64,000 bases of DNA from Phragmites australis (GCF_958298935.1 NC_084943.1:10530001-10594000), one strand, 5' to 3'; positions 21,002-32,700 are shown, counted from the first letter of the stretch. The notes: generated by a model from the sequence alone, not told the origin. Made by a program: numbers and translations.

Positions 21002-22462
21002 TGAAGGTGATATGCCCTAGAGACAATCATAAACATGATGTTGGGTAACGGGCAAGCCATGCTAGTAGGAGATCATAGATTGTTACCGCTCGACACGTAG
21101 TGCAGCGGAAGAAGAGTTGGAGTAGACCAATCCAACATCATGCGTGTCAAACTCCTCGAGCAGCTTCTCGATCAGATCCGTGACCAGCCCCGCGCAGGTG
21201 GTCATGCTCCCCAACCAACTCCGAGTAGGTGGTTGTGCTACTCAAATAGTTTCTCGACTAGCTCCCGATCAGGTCTGTCGCATCCTCAATTCTGATTGGT
21301 CATGTCGTGCTATCCGACCAGATCCGAGTGGTTGTGTTTGCTCTGCGATTAGACGAGGAGGTACATCGACCAGTTCATCACGGCTGACGACCAGTCCTGA
21401 ACACGTCACGATCAATTCATCAAGAAGATCAGTGTCGTAATAGAAGCATCGCCTCTACGGCATCCACAAGTACTGGGCAGAAACACTGAGTGCCGATGTG
21501 CTAGCACCGCACGCGCGGCTAGGGTTTTGGGAGATCGTGTAGAAGGCTGCGGCTAGGGTTTCGGAGTGGCTCAACCTTTGCACGTCCTATCCACGCCTCT
21601 CCTTATATAGAGCTCGCCAATGGGCTCCCACGTTGGATGCCCTTTAAGACTCTAACTTCTCTTGGATCACAATCCAATCAAAACCCATATACGAATCTAA
21701 TTCACATGTTTTGTTCCAACCCATTAAGTGTGTGACCCGTTAGGTTCATGTACAACGGCTATGACTCGGAAACCCTTTCCGAACCGAAATCAGTAGCGGT
21801 CCCTAGCAGAACATGTTGACTTCTGAGTGTATTCACAAAAGATCATACCGGCTAAACCTTGATATACACATGCACTGATCCCTTCGCCTCACGATACTAG
21901 TCAAGCTCAAAGCGAGATACGGGCCACCCTTGTGATAGCTCGACCATTCACTCAATCAAGTAGTGGATTCATTATGACTAACTCTTTAATCATATTAGCG
22001 TGGCCATGCACTTTATCGATCCAACTACCTCGAGGGGCCCAGAGATATCTCTCCTGTTATCAAGGAGAGGCAAATTTCATCTTGATCACTCACACCCCAC
22101 GATATATTTCATGACAAGCCCAAAAACTACCTTTATAACTACTCAGTTACGGAATAGTGTTTGACAGTCTCAAAGTATGCCACTATACAATCTGGGAATC
22201 AATGGTGATCTCAGGTCTAAGGATCCTGCAGGTACAACATTTGAGATAACAACTGATGGCACATCATAAATAACAATCCCAGCAGTATCACAAGGTGGGT
22301 CTATCTAACATCATGTTCTCTAACATAAATTTCACATTATTGACTTAGTATCTCTATACCTATGATCCATAAAACGTGATCATCAATCAATACATGTGCT
22401 GGTCTTATGTATCATCACAATGATATGCGACCATGGATCGACTAAGAATAACATCAAGATTG
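21002..22462. repeat. copia 5' LTR with large internal inversion
   Basis: The first ~37 bp (TGAAGGTGATATGCCC...) are in normal orientation. From 21039 (TGTTGGGTAACGGGC) to about 22462 (...GAATAACATCA) the sequence is the reverse complement of the LTR's remaining body, ending near LTR position ~150. Landmarks: CTCCTTATATAGAGCTC at about 21600 is the inverse of GAGCTCTATATAAGGAG at about 59428, and GCCTCTACGG at 21451 is the inverse of CCGTAGAGGC at 59582. The expected primer site after the LTR is not found. Confidence 0.85.
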
Positions 22463-23011
22463 CATATGATGTTTATCTATGTTCCTGCTATATTATTTTA
22501 TTAATATTTTCTAGGAGATGGATATGTTTACATGATAGAGTAGTTTCCCTAAAAAAATCAAAAATAATTGATGCCCTTCCAATAGCTGCACCTACTTAGG
22601 TTTTGATCATTGTTTGGTGGGTCTACCAAAGCTGGGTGCCATCTTTTATCTTAACCAGTTAGGGTGGCGTCGGACATTTACACGCATAGTGTTGGTTTAC
22701 TTAACAAAGCTATCGAAACGGTTTTAGGCTTTGTGTCATAGTGTTGGACGCCGGGGCATTCGATGCCACCAAAAAAACAAGTCACATAGGGATGTGGTTA
22801 GCAAGATGTTGCTTACCTATGTCACCTAAGTTTATTGCAGTGATCCCAAAGCTCACTAGAACCTAGTTGAATATTGATCTTGTTCCAGTATATGACATTA
22901 GAGAGAAACGGTTTCAAAATATATAGTGGGAGTATCTTTTGTTAAATTGTTTAATGAAAGATTTACATAAACATAGTGCTAAACTTTGCATATTTATTTA
23001 TATTGTAGATC
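22463..23011 (+). other. copia 5' leader
   Basis: No coding. Runs from the inversion breakpoint to the gag ATG at 23012. Includes GGTGGGTCTACCAAAGCTGG and a GTGGGAGTATC block at about 22925. The tRNA primer site that should start it is absent, probably lost at the inversion breakpoint. Confidence 0.65.
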
Positions 23012-23718
23012 ATGGCACCTACTACTAACACCAATTCTAGTTTTAATATGCATTCGATTCTTGAAAAAGAATAGCTATCTGGAACAAACTTCATTGATTG
23101 GTATAGAAATATGAGAATTGTTCTCAAACTAGAGGAAAAGGAGTATGTTCTAGAGGTTTCGTATCCTAATGAACTAGCTGATAATGTATCTACCGCTGAT
23201 CGGAGGGCTTACGAGAAGCATACCAACGATTCACTCGATGTTAGCTGTCTCATGCTTGCCACTATGCCCTCTAAGCTTCAAAAGCAATATGAGAATGCGG
23301 ATGCTCACGATATGATTATGGGACTCCGAGGCATGTTTGAGTACCAAGCTAGGACCGAGAGATTTAACACCTCCAAGTCCTTGTTTGCATGCAGGTTGAC
23401 AGAAGGTATTTCAGTTAGTCCTCATGTGATCAAGATGATTGGTTACATTGAGAGCCTAGAAAAACTTGGTATTCCCCTTAGTCCTGAGTTGGCTACGTAT
23501 GTGATTCTCCAGTCGCTCCCTAGGAGCTTCGAGCTGTTCATTTTGAATTTTCATATGAATAGCATGAAGAAGAGCATGGCCGAATTGCATGGGATGCTTA
23601 AGACTGCTGAGGAAAGCACTTAGAAAATCTCTAGTCATGTGATGATCGTTCAGAAGAATAGCAGGAAGAGAAAGCGCAAGGCCAAAAGCTAAAGCGTCAG
23701 ATGAGATCTCAAGCACAA
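23012..23718 (+). pseudogene. copia gag, N-terminal part
   Basis: ATG at 23012 (MAPTTNTNSSFN). Stop after HSILEKE. A long open part at 23111-23623 reads YRNMRIVLKLEEKEYVLEV, ADRRAYEKHTNDSLDVSCLM, then SLFACRLTEG, HVIKMIGYIESLEKLGIPL, ELATYVILQSLPRSFELF, typical copia gag (UBN2 family). Stop at 23621, then a Lys/Arg-rich tail (NSRKRKRKAKS) and a shifted frame ASDEISS before the gypsy insertion. Frame resumes at 27823 as KPKPVGKSKAD. Confidence 0.88.
23714..23718. repeat. target-site duplication CACAA (left; right copy CTCAA)
   Basis: CACAA precedes TGATGAGC at 23719; CTCAA follows ...TCATCA at 27818-27822. One base differs, consistent with an older insertion. Using one copy, the gag frame rejoins as SS-T-KPKPVGKSK. 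Confidence 0.8.
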
Positions 23719-24339
23719 TGATGAGCAATGTTGGCCTGATCTTCCGATAGGTGGTGATAAGTCGGTGGGTGAAGAACTCGATGTTGATGATCCAAAGGCT
23801 TCGACCCGTACAGATCGTCTCCCTTGCAATCACTACACCACAGCTCCGATGGTTATCAACCGTGTCACGCGGTTGACCTCGCCAAGAAGGCTCAATCCCT
23901 GCAAGCGTACCGAGAACACAAGCAAGAACGTAGAAGATGCAATCTGAAATATTGCGAATTGAATTCAAGCACAAGAAGTCGGGGTTCCACAAACACTTGC
24001 GGCGGCCTAGTCGGTCCGGAAGAAGAGCGAAAATCTCACAACTGTGTGTAGATCAATGTCTAAGCAAAACCCAACCCTAATTAGGACGGCGGATACTGTA
24101 TATAAAAGACTAGGGTCGGCCAAGGACTCCTGGACGCGTCCCTAATGGACTCCAACACGTTACACGGCCCAACGGCCCAAAAGATGGTGGCGCAGCACCC
24201 TGACAGATTCTGGACGTCCATTTGTTTTGACGATTCCCGTTGACTCAGAAAGAATTTGGACATGGGACCAGTACCATTGGAAATCTTATCTCCTTAGCTT
24301 TCCAACCATGTGTAGAACGTCAAAAACGGAGTCCGTATG
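23719..24339 (-). repeat. truncated 3' LTR, family 2
   Basis: Matches 26909-27530 closely from TGATGAGCAATG to CGGAGTCCGTATG, then changes abruptly into gag coding sequence (CTTGCTCCATTTGAG). Confidence 0.9.
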
Positions 24340-25662
24340 CTTGCTCCATTTGAGAACTCAAAACTCGCTTCACAATGAAGGTGCGTGCTGCATAACTCTC
24401 CTCCCCCTCACTATCCATGTCATGATCGGCTGCAAGATTAGCTTCAAATGCATATTCTTCCTCGACATCACTATGACTAACATATCCACCATCTGCTATT
24501 GCGGAGTATGCTCGCTGGCTTGGGAAATCCTTCATGACGTGGCCAATACCTTGGCAGCGACGGCACACAATGCCCGTTGTACGACCCGTGGTAGCTTCAC
24601 CTGAAGAAGAGCGTGGCATTGGATCCTGCGAAACAGTAGATTTACTCACCTCACGTGATGGTTGTGGTGCTCCTGCTGAACGCGCCCGAGTGTTGGAGGA
24701 GGGGCAGCAGATCGTGTAGATGTAGAAGGGAATGTTGTTGATTGTCCCAGTGGTACTCGTGAAGTAGATGTACTCCGAAAATTGTTCCGCAATTTCTGCA
24801 CCTGTTGTCGACCATGCAGTTCTTTTTCTGCCAAGATAGCAAAATGGAACAATCTATTGGTAGTATTGTAATCTTTGTAATCAACAAGGTCCTGAATTTC
24901 ACGTCTCAACCTGGAGTAAAAACGAATCATGGTATCCTCATCATCCTCTTGTATACTACAACGAAGCATAGCAATTTGAAGCTCTTGATAGTAATCATGC
25001 ACAGATTTAGAACCTTGATTTAAGTGCTGCAATTTATTTTTCAATTCATGTGTATAATCAGGAGGAATAAATCTATTGCGCATGGCACGCTTTAGTCTAG
25101 GCCATGATTCAGGTTCTAAGCCACTAGAAACTAGACCATTCCACCAAATAATAGCATAATTCGTGAACTCACAAGTGGCTAGTCTAACTCTATGCATTTC
25201 AGGAACCATATGAGAACTATACTTTTGATCAACCGTCATTTCCCAATTCAAATAAGCATCAGCATCATATGCACCATCAAAAGGAGGCATTGAAAACTTA
25301 ATCTTAGAATAAGGATCATCGCGACCGTTACGATTAACATTAGTACCTCCATTACCTTGGCGACGTTGTTGTTGGCCACGACGTAATTGTTCAGCATGAG
25401 GATGTTGCTCAGCACGCGCATCTTGCCCAACAAAAACCTCACCATCTTCTTGGTCACCATCATTAGTATCATCATCATCATCATGTGAATGGTCATCATC
25501 CTGTGGTGGCTGTCGCAACTCAAGGTCGTTGACTCGCGTGACGAGGTTAGCAATGCTTGTTCTAATGTCTGTCAATAGCCTAGTATGCTCCTGCAAGGCT
25601 TTGTTGAGTTCTTCCTTGGATACACAATCCTTAAAATCTGACGGAGAGCCATCACCTGACAT
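24340..25662 (-). pseudogene. gag, family 2 (nearly complete)
   Basis: Start chosen at 25662 (MSGDGSPSDFKDC) rather than the longer frame from 25704. Open for ~338 codons: N-terminal helix (KALQEHTRLLTDIRTSIANL), Asp-rich stretch (HSHDDDDDTNDGDQ), capsid (KIKFSMPPFDGAYDADAYLN, ATCEFTNYAIIWWNGLV, LNQGSKSVHDYYQELQIAM). A frameshift near 24650 leads to the knuckle region CRRCQGIGHVMKDF, whose last Cys is Phe. Ends at the deletion junction. The Asp-rich part is deleted from the otherwise full-length copy at 46514. Confidence 0.88.
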
Positions 25663-26896
25663 GGTTAGTAGAAAACAAAGGACAACAAATATTATCCCTA
25701 TCAACTACTAGGTTGTGGAAGGTGGAATCACACACACTCAAGCGTCTTACCACGCTCTTACAAATGTTCTTACCAACACAGCAAGGAGGAACAACCGGTG
25801 ACGAGTCTGGAAGTGTGGGATGATTGCAAGAGTGAACCTGTTCGGATCAAAGGAGGTGGAGCTTGAAAGGCACAATATGGTAGCAAGGGTTAGCAATAAT
25901 TGTAATCAGAAGAGCAAAGCTAAATAAGTGTCCAAAGTATGAAACTCAGTTGCTAGTCTATCACGTGTCCCTAGTCCTAGCACAACAGCTGAAACAAAGC
26001 TAAAAAGGATGATCAGAGAAAGACACAGCAAACAGCACAATTATCTGGGTGTTCTCTGTGCTCCTCTTTTTTGTCTTTTAACACTAGTAGGAATCATGAA
26101 AAAAAAAAATTCGTATTTTTCTGATATTTTTTTCTGAACTAGGAGCACACAAGCAACAACCACAGAAATTTTCAGCTCAAACGGATGCAAGATGTGGCCT
26201 ACAGAAAATCAAGCATGTTCTCTGAAAAGTGTGCGGAAACTTCGCGGCTCGAATACTCAATCTTCCTAGCCGAATTTGGGAAAAAATTCTCAGCGGAACC
26301 CGGTGAAGCGGGGAGCAACGGATGTAACTTTTTCTGTAGATGTCCGTGAAAATTTTTTTTGCCTGATTCCGAGTCCGTATGAGAAAGTTATGGCTGTTTT
26401 ACTGAACCCCTGTCGAGTTAGGGTTTTTTTTTTCAAGCAACTCTTGCAGAAATTGACCTCTTTAAGGTATTGCAGGCAATAGGATCGCGAGATGAACAAG
26501 GATGGCAGTGGTGGCAGGGCAATTGATACAAGGCGGCTTGCGACCTATCTAGGGTTGGCGTGGCAGAAAGTAACACAAGGCGGCTCGCGGTGGCAAATCG
26601 AGTAATGTGGTGGCTCGACTTGTTGGTGGGGATGGTGGCGATGGGATAGCGGCGTGATCAAAACAGCACGGAGCGTTGACTAAAAACTAAGAACACGACT
26701 CTAAAACCAGCAACAAGACTCGACCACGGACACAAACTCAACAACGCGCAACTGAAAACAAAAATTGCAAAGGCACAAAGGGTTCTAGGGCAGCGGAAAT
26801 TGACGGAATATTTTTTGGCTTTTTCTGGACTCTAGGTAATGAAAAACAGACTAATCTAAAGGGGAAGACGAAATTACCTAACGGGCAACCTGAAAA
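25663..26896 (-). other. leader of family-2 element
   Basis: About 1.2 kb, no gene. Closely matches 46647-47901. Contains an A/T run at 26096-26130 and a block GAGTCCGTATGAGAAAGTTATG at about 26369-26391 that recurs in other families. Confidence 0.75.
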
Positions 26897-26906
26897 TCTG
26901 ATACCA
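26897..26906 (-). promoter_or_regulatory. primer binding site (tRNA-Met type)
   Basis: TGGTATCAGA on the minus strand, two bases from the LTR end at 26909. Confidence 0.85.
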
Positions 26907-26908
26907 GT

Positions 26909-27817
26909 TGATGAGCAATGTTGGCCTGATCTTCCGATAGGTGGTGATAAGTCGGTGGGTGGAGAACTCGACGTTGATGATCCAAAGGCTTTGACCCGAA
27001 CATATCGTCTCCCTTGCAATCACTACACCACAGCTCCGATGGTTATCAACCGTGTCGCGCGGTTGACCTCGCCAAGAAGGCTCAATCCCTGCAAGCGTAC
27101 CGAGAACACAAGCAAGAACGTAGAAGATGCAATCTGAAATATTGCGAATTAAATTCAAGCACTCGAAGTCGGGGTTCCACAAACACTTGCGGCGGCCTAG
27201 TCGGTCAGGAACAAGAGCGAAAATCTCACAACTGTGTGTAGATCAATGTCTAAGCAAAACCCAACCCTAATTAGGGCGGCGGATACTGTATATAAAAGAC
27301 TAGGGTCGACCAAGGACTCCTGGACGCGTCCCTAATGGACTCCAACACGTTACACGGCCCAACGGCCCAAAAGATGGTGGCGCAGCACCCTGACAGATTC
27401 TGGACGTCCACTTGTTTCGACGATTCCTGTTCACTCAGAAAGAATTTGGACATGGGACCAGTACCGTTGGAAATCTTATCTCCTTAGCTTTCCAACCATG
27501 TGTAGAACGTCAAAAACGGAGTCCGTATGTGTCCTGGGTGATGATTTTAGTGCGGACTGGTCCTGGACTCCGAAACGGACTCGAACTGGATTGGGCCTCC
27601 ACCTTGGCTTGGGCGCCCTTGTTGTTCTTCTCCCGTGTTCCTAAGTAGCAATACACCACAATTATTCAGTAGCATCCCATCCTCATCAAAATATAAAGGA
27701 ACACTAAGGAACGAGCTCACCTCATGATTTAGTTGACGTGCACGAGCTCGTGTCAATGGACCTATTGGTGGAGGAATACTCGGTGTGTGTGTATCCGAAA
27801 GAGTGATGTCCTCATCA
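26909..27817 (-). repeat. 5' LTR, family 2 (nested copy)
   Basis: 909 bp, TGATGAGCAATG... to ...CTCATCA. Reverse strand at 27547-27817 encodes the pol tail (RARARQLNHEVSSFL). Minus-strand TTTATATACAG near 27286-27297 is a candidate TATA box. Confidence 0.9.
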
Positions 27818-27822
27818 CTCAA

Positions 27823-28210
27823 AGCCTAAACCTGTTGGAAAGTCCAAGGCTGACCCTACTGCTTCTGATGCTTGCCACCCTTGCTATAAACTTGGCCAAT
27901 GGCGGAGAAACTGCAAGCTATACTTGGAAGAACTCAAGAAGAAGAAAGGAAGTAAGACTTCCACTTCAGGTATAAATGTTATTGAAAGTAATCTTGCTAC
28001 ACGTCCTAATGATTCATGGGCATTTGATACTGGATCAATTATTCATACATGCAAATCATTGTAGGGACTGAAAAAGACTAGAAAGTATGCAAGAGGCGAG
28101 ATGGATGCTCGTGTCGACAATGGTGCAAAAGTTGCTGCGTTGGTCGTCGGTGTTTACTCATTATCGCTACCCTCAAGATTAGGTTTGGAATTAAATAATT
28201 ATTATTAAAT
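27823..28210 (+). pseudogene. copia nucleocapsid end and protease
   Basis: Resumes after the gypsy insertion: KPKPVGKSKADPTASDAC, then CHPCYKLGQWRRNC, where the knuckle His is Gln, then YLEELKKKKGS and DSWAFDTGSIIHTC. The protease active site is DTGS. Stop codons at about 28062 and 28206 and weak similarity afterwards indicate decay. Confidence 0.83.
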
Positions 28211-29535
28211 TCCTACCTTGGGCAAAAACATTATCTCTTCTTCATGTTTAGAAGAAGATGGATATGATTTCATAATAAAGAACAAGTGTTGTTTGATTTA
28301 TTTGAATGGTATGATCTATGGTAATTGTCCATTGGTGAATGGATTATATATTCTAGATCTTGAGAATACCCCTGTCTATAACATTAATACGAAGAAGCAT
28401 CGGCTTAATGATTTGAATCCCACTTTTATTTGACATTGTCGCTTAGGTCATATAAACGAGAAACGCATGCAGAGGCTCTATAAAGATGGTCTTCTTGATT
28501 CATTTGATTTTGAATCATTTGATATATGCGAATTTTGTTTACTTAGCAAGATGACTAAGGCGCCTTTCACCCGTCAAGGAGAGAGGTCGAGTGAGTTGTT
28601 GGCCCTTATACATACTTATGTATGTGGACCAATGAGTTCTATCGCTAGAGGTGGTTTTCAGTACTTCATTACTTTTACCAATGACTTTAGTAGATATTGT
28701 TACATCTACCTAATGAGGCACAAGTTTGACTCTTTTGAAAAGTTCAAGGAGTTTCAGAATGAAGTACAAAATTAACTTGGTAAGACAATTAAATTTCTGC
28801 GATCTGATCGTGGTGGTGAATATTTGAGCCATGAATTTGATGATCATCTAAAGCAATGTGGAATTGTCCCACAGTTGACTCCACCGGGGACGCCTCAATG
28901 GAATGGAGTGTTCGAACGGAGGAACCGAACTTTGTTGGACATGGTCCGGTCCATGATGAGCTAATCTGATCTTCCATTATCCTTCTAGGGATACGCTCTA
29001 GAAACTATTGTGTTCACTTTAAATAGAGTTCCATCTAAAGCTCTAGGGAAGACACCACATGAGATATGGACTGGGAAGTGTCCCGGGTTGTCTTTCCTTA
29101 AGATGGGGTTGTGAGGCCTATGTAAAATGTTTGACGTTAGATAAGCTCACTCCCAAATCAGATAAATGCTTCTTTGTGGGGTATCCTAGGGAAACCAAAG
29201 GATATTACTTTTATAAACAGGAAGAAGGCTAAGTGTTTGTCACCTAGAACGGTGCTTTTCTGGAGAAAGAGTTTCTCTCAAGGAACATTAGTGGGAGCAC
29301 GATGCAACTCGAAGAGATTCGGGAACCATCAGAAAGTGTTTCAGCTCCTGCTGAACCACAATTGGATGTTGCAGAACATGTTGTGGAGACACCAGCCCCA
29401 CGACGGTTGGAAAGGATCAGTCGCGCACCTGAGAGGTTTATGTTCCTAACCATAGAGCAGCGTGATATATTATTGTTGGACAATGATGAACCTAAGACCT
29501 ACCCGGAAGTGGTGGTGGGACCGGACTCTGAGGAA
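28211..29535 (+). pseudogene. copia GAG-pre-integrase, integrase and linker
   Basis: HCRLGHINEKRMQRLYKDGL...CEFCLLSKMTKAPF is the zinc-binding pre-integrase domain (HH-CC). Core follows: TFTNDFSRYCYIYLM (first catalytic Asp position), FLRSDRGGEYLS (second Asp) and GTPQWNGVFERRNRTLLDM (catalytic Glu). Stops at 28432, 28774, 28963 and others, and a frameshift at about 29110. The linker (SAPAEPQLDVAEHVVETPAP, RRLERISRAPERFMFL) leads to a stop at 29536. Confidence 0.88.
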
Positions 29536-30330
29536 TAGCTTGGAGCCATGAGATCCGAGATAGAATCCATGCACGATAATCAAGATTGGAACTTGGTTGA
29601 TCCACCTAATGGTATCAAAGCAGTTGAGTGAAAATGAGTTTTCAAGAAAAAGATAGACGTTGATGGAAATGTTCACATCTATAAGGCATGATTGGTGGCA
29701 AAAGGTTTCAAACAAATTCAAGGTGTTGATTATGATGAAACATTTTCGCCCGTCGCAATGTTAAAGTCTATCCAGATCATCCTAGCAATTGCCGCATATT
29801 ACGACTATTAGATATGGCAGATGGATGTCAAAAAAAGCTTTGCTTAATGGAAATCTAAGTGAGGATATGTACATGACACAGCCTGAAGGTTTTGTTGATC
29901 CGAAAAATGCTAGGAAGATATGCAAGCTACAAAAGTCCATCTGTGGGCTGAAGCAAGCTTCTCGAAGTTGGAATTTCGTTTTGATGAGGTGGTCAAAGGG
30001 TTTGGTTTTATCAAGAATGAAGAAGAGCCTTGTGTTTACAAAAAGGCTAGTGGGAGCACACTTATGTTTCTGGTCTTGTATGCAGATGACATATTATTGA
30101 TCGGGAATAATATTAAGATGCTTGATGCTTTCAAATCTTGGTTGCATAAGACTTTTGCAAAAAGATCTAGGAGAGACAACATACATATTTGGCATAAAGA
30201 TCTATAGAGATAGGTTGATAAGGCTGATCAGATTAAGGCAGAATACATACATCGACAAGGTATTGAAAAGGTTCAATATGCACGATTCCAAAAAGGGTTT
30301 CTTGCCGATGTCACATGGCATCACTCTCAA
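29536..30330 (+). pseudogene. copia reverse transcriptase
   Basis: MRSEIESMHDNQDWNLVDPP, VAKGFKQIQGVDYDETFSPV, WQMDVK then frame change to [68 protein letters not shown]. The catalytic YADD is intact. Several frameshifts (about 29830, 29975, 30165) and stops before 29640. Confidence 0.9.
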
Positions 30331-31036
30331 CAAGAGTCAGTGTCCTTCGACCACTGATGAGCTTAAGAAAATGAGTGCAGTCCCGTATGCTTCTGCTATC
30401 GGATCTATCATGTATGCCATGCTTTGTAAACTCACAGATGTCTCCTATACTGTAAGTGTTACGAGTAGATATCAATCAAACCCGGGTGAAGTTCACTGGG
30501 TAACAGCAAAGAATATCTTCAAGTACTTGACAAGAACTATGGATATGTTCCTAGTCTATGGAGGTGAGGAGGAGCTCGTTGTAAATGGTTACAACAATGC
30601 TACCTTCCAAACCAACAAGGACGATTTGAGATCGCAATCTGGTTTTGTGTTTTGTCTCAATGGAGAAGCAGTGAGTTAGAAGAGTTCCAAGCAAGAAACG
30701 GTGGCCGATTCCACGATAAAGGTTGATGATATCACAGCTTGTGAAGCTGCAAAAGAGGCAGTTTGGATCAGAAAGTTTGTTTGTGAGTTAGGTATGGTGG
30801 CTAGTGCTTCTAGTCCAATGGATCTCTATTGTGATAATAGTAGAGTCATAGAACCTAGGCCGCATCAGAAGTCCAAGGACATACTGCAGCGCTATGACCT
30901 TATTCGAGAGATTTTAGATCGAAGTGATGTGAAGATATGCAAGGTGCCCATGGATTTGAATATTTCTGGTCTGTTGACAAAGCCACTCCCACGGTCAAAG
31001 CATGAGGCGCACATGAGATCTATAGGTATTAGATAG
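30331..31036 (+). pseudogene. copia RNase H and C-terminus
   Basis: MSAVPYASAIGSIMYAMLC, SRYQSNPGEVHWVTAKNIF, GFVFCLNGEAVS, stop, KSSKQETVADST, ACEAAKEAVWIRKFVCELG, YCDNSRVIE, HQKSKDILQRYDLIREILDR, LLTKPLPRSKHEAHMRSIG. Ends at 31034-31036 near the polypurine tract. One in-frame stop at 30677; otherwise well preserved. Confidence 0.9.
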
Positions 31037-31058
31037 TTACATGATCAACTCTAGTGCA

Positions 31059-31068
31059 AGTGGGAGAT
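31059..31068 (+). promoter_or_regulatory. copia polypurine tract
   Basis: AGTGGGAGAT immediately before the 3' LTR start TGAAGG at 31069, the usual copia form. Confidence 0.82.
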
Positions 31069-31788
31069 TGAAGGTGATGCCCCAGAAGCAATCACAAGAT
31101 GATTATATCATATGTCTATGTTAATGTACTTTTGAATAATATGTTATTCCAAGAATGACTACCTTTTATAATGATTGGTAAGTATGTGACTTGTTCACGA
31201 AACTCTTTTATTATATCATGATGTTATTTTTAGTCGATCCCTAGTCGCATATCATTGTGATGATATATAAAACCAACACATGTATTGATTGATGATCACG
31301 TTTCATGGATCATAGGTTTCTCGGGATACCGTAGAGGCGCTGCAGCTATTGCGGCACTGATCTTCTCGACGAGTTGATCGTGACGTGTTCGAGACTGGTC
31401 GCCGGCCGTGACAAACTAGTCTACGTACCTGCTTGTTTGATCGCGCAGCACAACACAACCAATCGGATTTGGTTGGACAGCACGACACGACCACTTAAAA
31501 TTAGTTGAGGACGCAATAGACCTGATCAGGAGTTGGTCGAGGTGAACGACCACCTGCTTGGAGTTGTCCGGTAGCGTGACCACCTGCGCGGGGCTGGTCG
31601 CGGATTTGATCGAGAAGCTGCTCGAGGAGTTTGACGCGCATGATGTTGGATCGATCTACTCCAACTCTTCTTCCACTGCACTACGTGTCGAGTGGTAACG
31701 ATTTATGAACTCCTACTAGCATGGTTCCCTGGGTGAATGCGGTAGAAATTTTTTGTTTCAGCTAGCGTAGCCTGCCCGTTACCCAACA
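31069..31788 (+). repeat. copia 3' LTR, internally deleted
   Basis: 720 bp. The first ~245 bp match 58434-58680 and the rest matches 59577-60017; about 890 bp between are missing, with the join near 31313-31325. Ends CCGTTACCCAACA followed by the GAAGT duplication. The lost part includes the TATA region. Confidence 0.88.
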
Positions 31789-31800
31789 GAAGTATCGCCA

Positions 31801-32700
31801 ATGGCTAGAGGGATAGTCAATCAAGCTGATGGAACTCCAATCAAGAGCATTCTAGTTATTTGCAAATATCCGGATGTTTTTCCAGAAGGTTTGACAGGTA
31901 TGCCACCTGACTGTGACATCGAGTTTGTTATAGAACTTGTACCTGGTATGGCTCATATATCTAAAAGGCCGTATAGAATGGCTGCTAATCAGCTAGCAGA
32001 ACTTAAGGAATAATTGCAAGAGTTGTAGACAAAGGTTATATCCGACCTAGTTCATCACCATGGGGTGCACTAGTAATATTCAGACCCACGTAGGATGGTA
32101 CCCAAAGGATGTATATAGATTATCGAGCCTTGAATAAGGTAACTGTCAAGAATAAATACTCTCTCCCCATGATCGATGATCTATTTGATTAGCTTAGAGG
32201 TGCATGTGTGTTCTCCAAGATCGATCTTCGCTCAAGATATCATCAGTTGAAAATTCGAGCATCAGACATCCCTAGTGCCACTTTCATTACCCGTTATGGA
32301 CTCTAGGAGGATACATTCATGTCTTTTGGGTTGACCAACGCCCCTACCTACTTCATATATTTGATGAACAAGGTATTCATGGAGTACTTAGATAAGTTTG
32401 CGGTATTCTTTATCGATGACATCCTAGTTTTCTCTAAGAATGAAGAGGAACATGCAGAACATCTGAGATTGGTTCTACAAAAGTTTAGAGATAATCAGTT
32501 GTATGCTAAGTTGAGTAAATGTGAGTTTTAGATAGACCAAGTTTCTTTTCTCGGTCATATCATCTCCACAGGAGGTATAGCAGTTGACCCTAGAAAGGTG
32601 GAAGATGTTTTCAATTGGAAGCCTCCCTAGAATGTCTCCGAGATCCGTAGTTTCCTTGGATTACCAGGTTACTATCGTCGGTTCATAGACGGTTTCTCCA
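31801..32700 (+). pseudogene. reverse transcriptase, Tekay-like
   Basis: CKYPDVFPEGLTGMPPDCDI, VPGMAHISKRPYRMAANQL, stop; [78 protein letters not shown], then [18 protein letters not shown]. The catalytic FIDD is intact. Stop codons at about 32010, 32190, 32307 and 32529 and frameshifts at about 32030-32100. Confidence 0.9.

Larger units (their letters stand above)
23719..27817 (-). mobile_element. deleted CRM-like gypsy derivative, family 2 (4.1 kb)
   Basis: Minus strand: 5' LTR 26909-27817, primer site, leader, gag, then a single deletion joins gag (at about 24340) to the middle of the 3' LTR (23719-24339). Protease, RT, RNase H, integrase, PPT and the rest of the 3' LTR are gone. It is a close relative of 41357-48822. 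Confidence 0.9.
21002..31788 (+). mobile_element. Ty1/copia element, 10.8 kb including a nested gypsy
   Basis: Bounded by TGAAGG...CCAACA ends with 5-bp GAAGT duplications. Order gag, protease, integrase, RT, RNase H on the + strand is diagnostic for copia. A 4.1-kb gypsy derivative sits inside gag-pol at 23719-27817. The 5' LTR is mostly inverted, and the 3' LTR lacks ~890 bp relative to the full-length solo LTR at 58434-60017. Confidence 0.92.
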
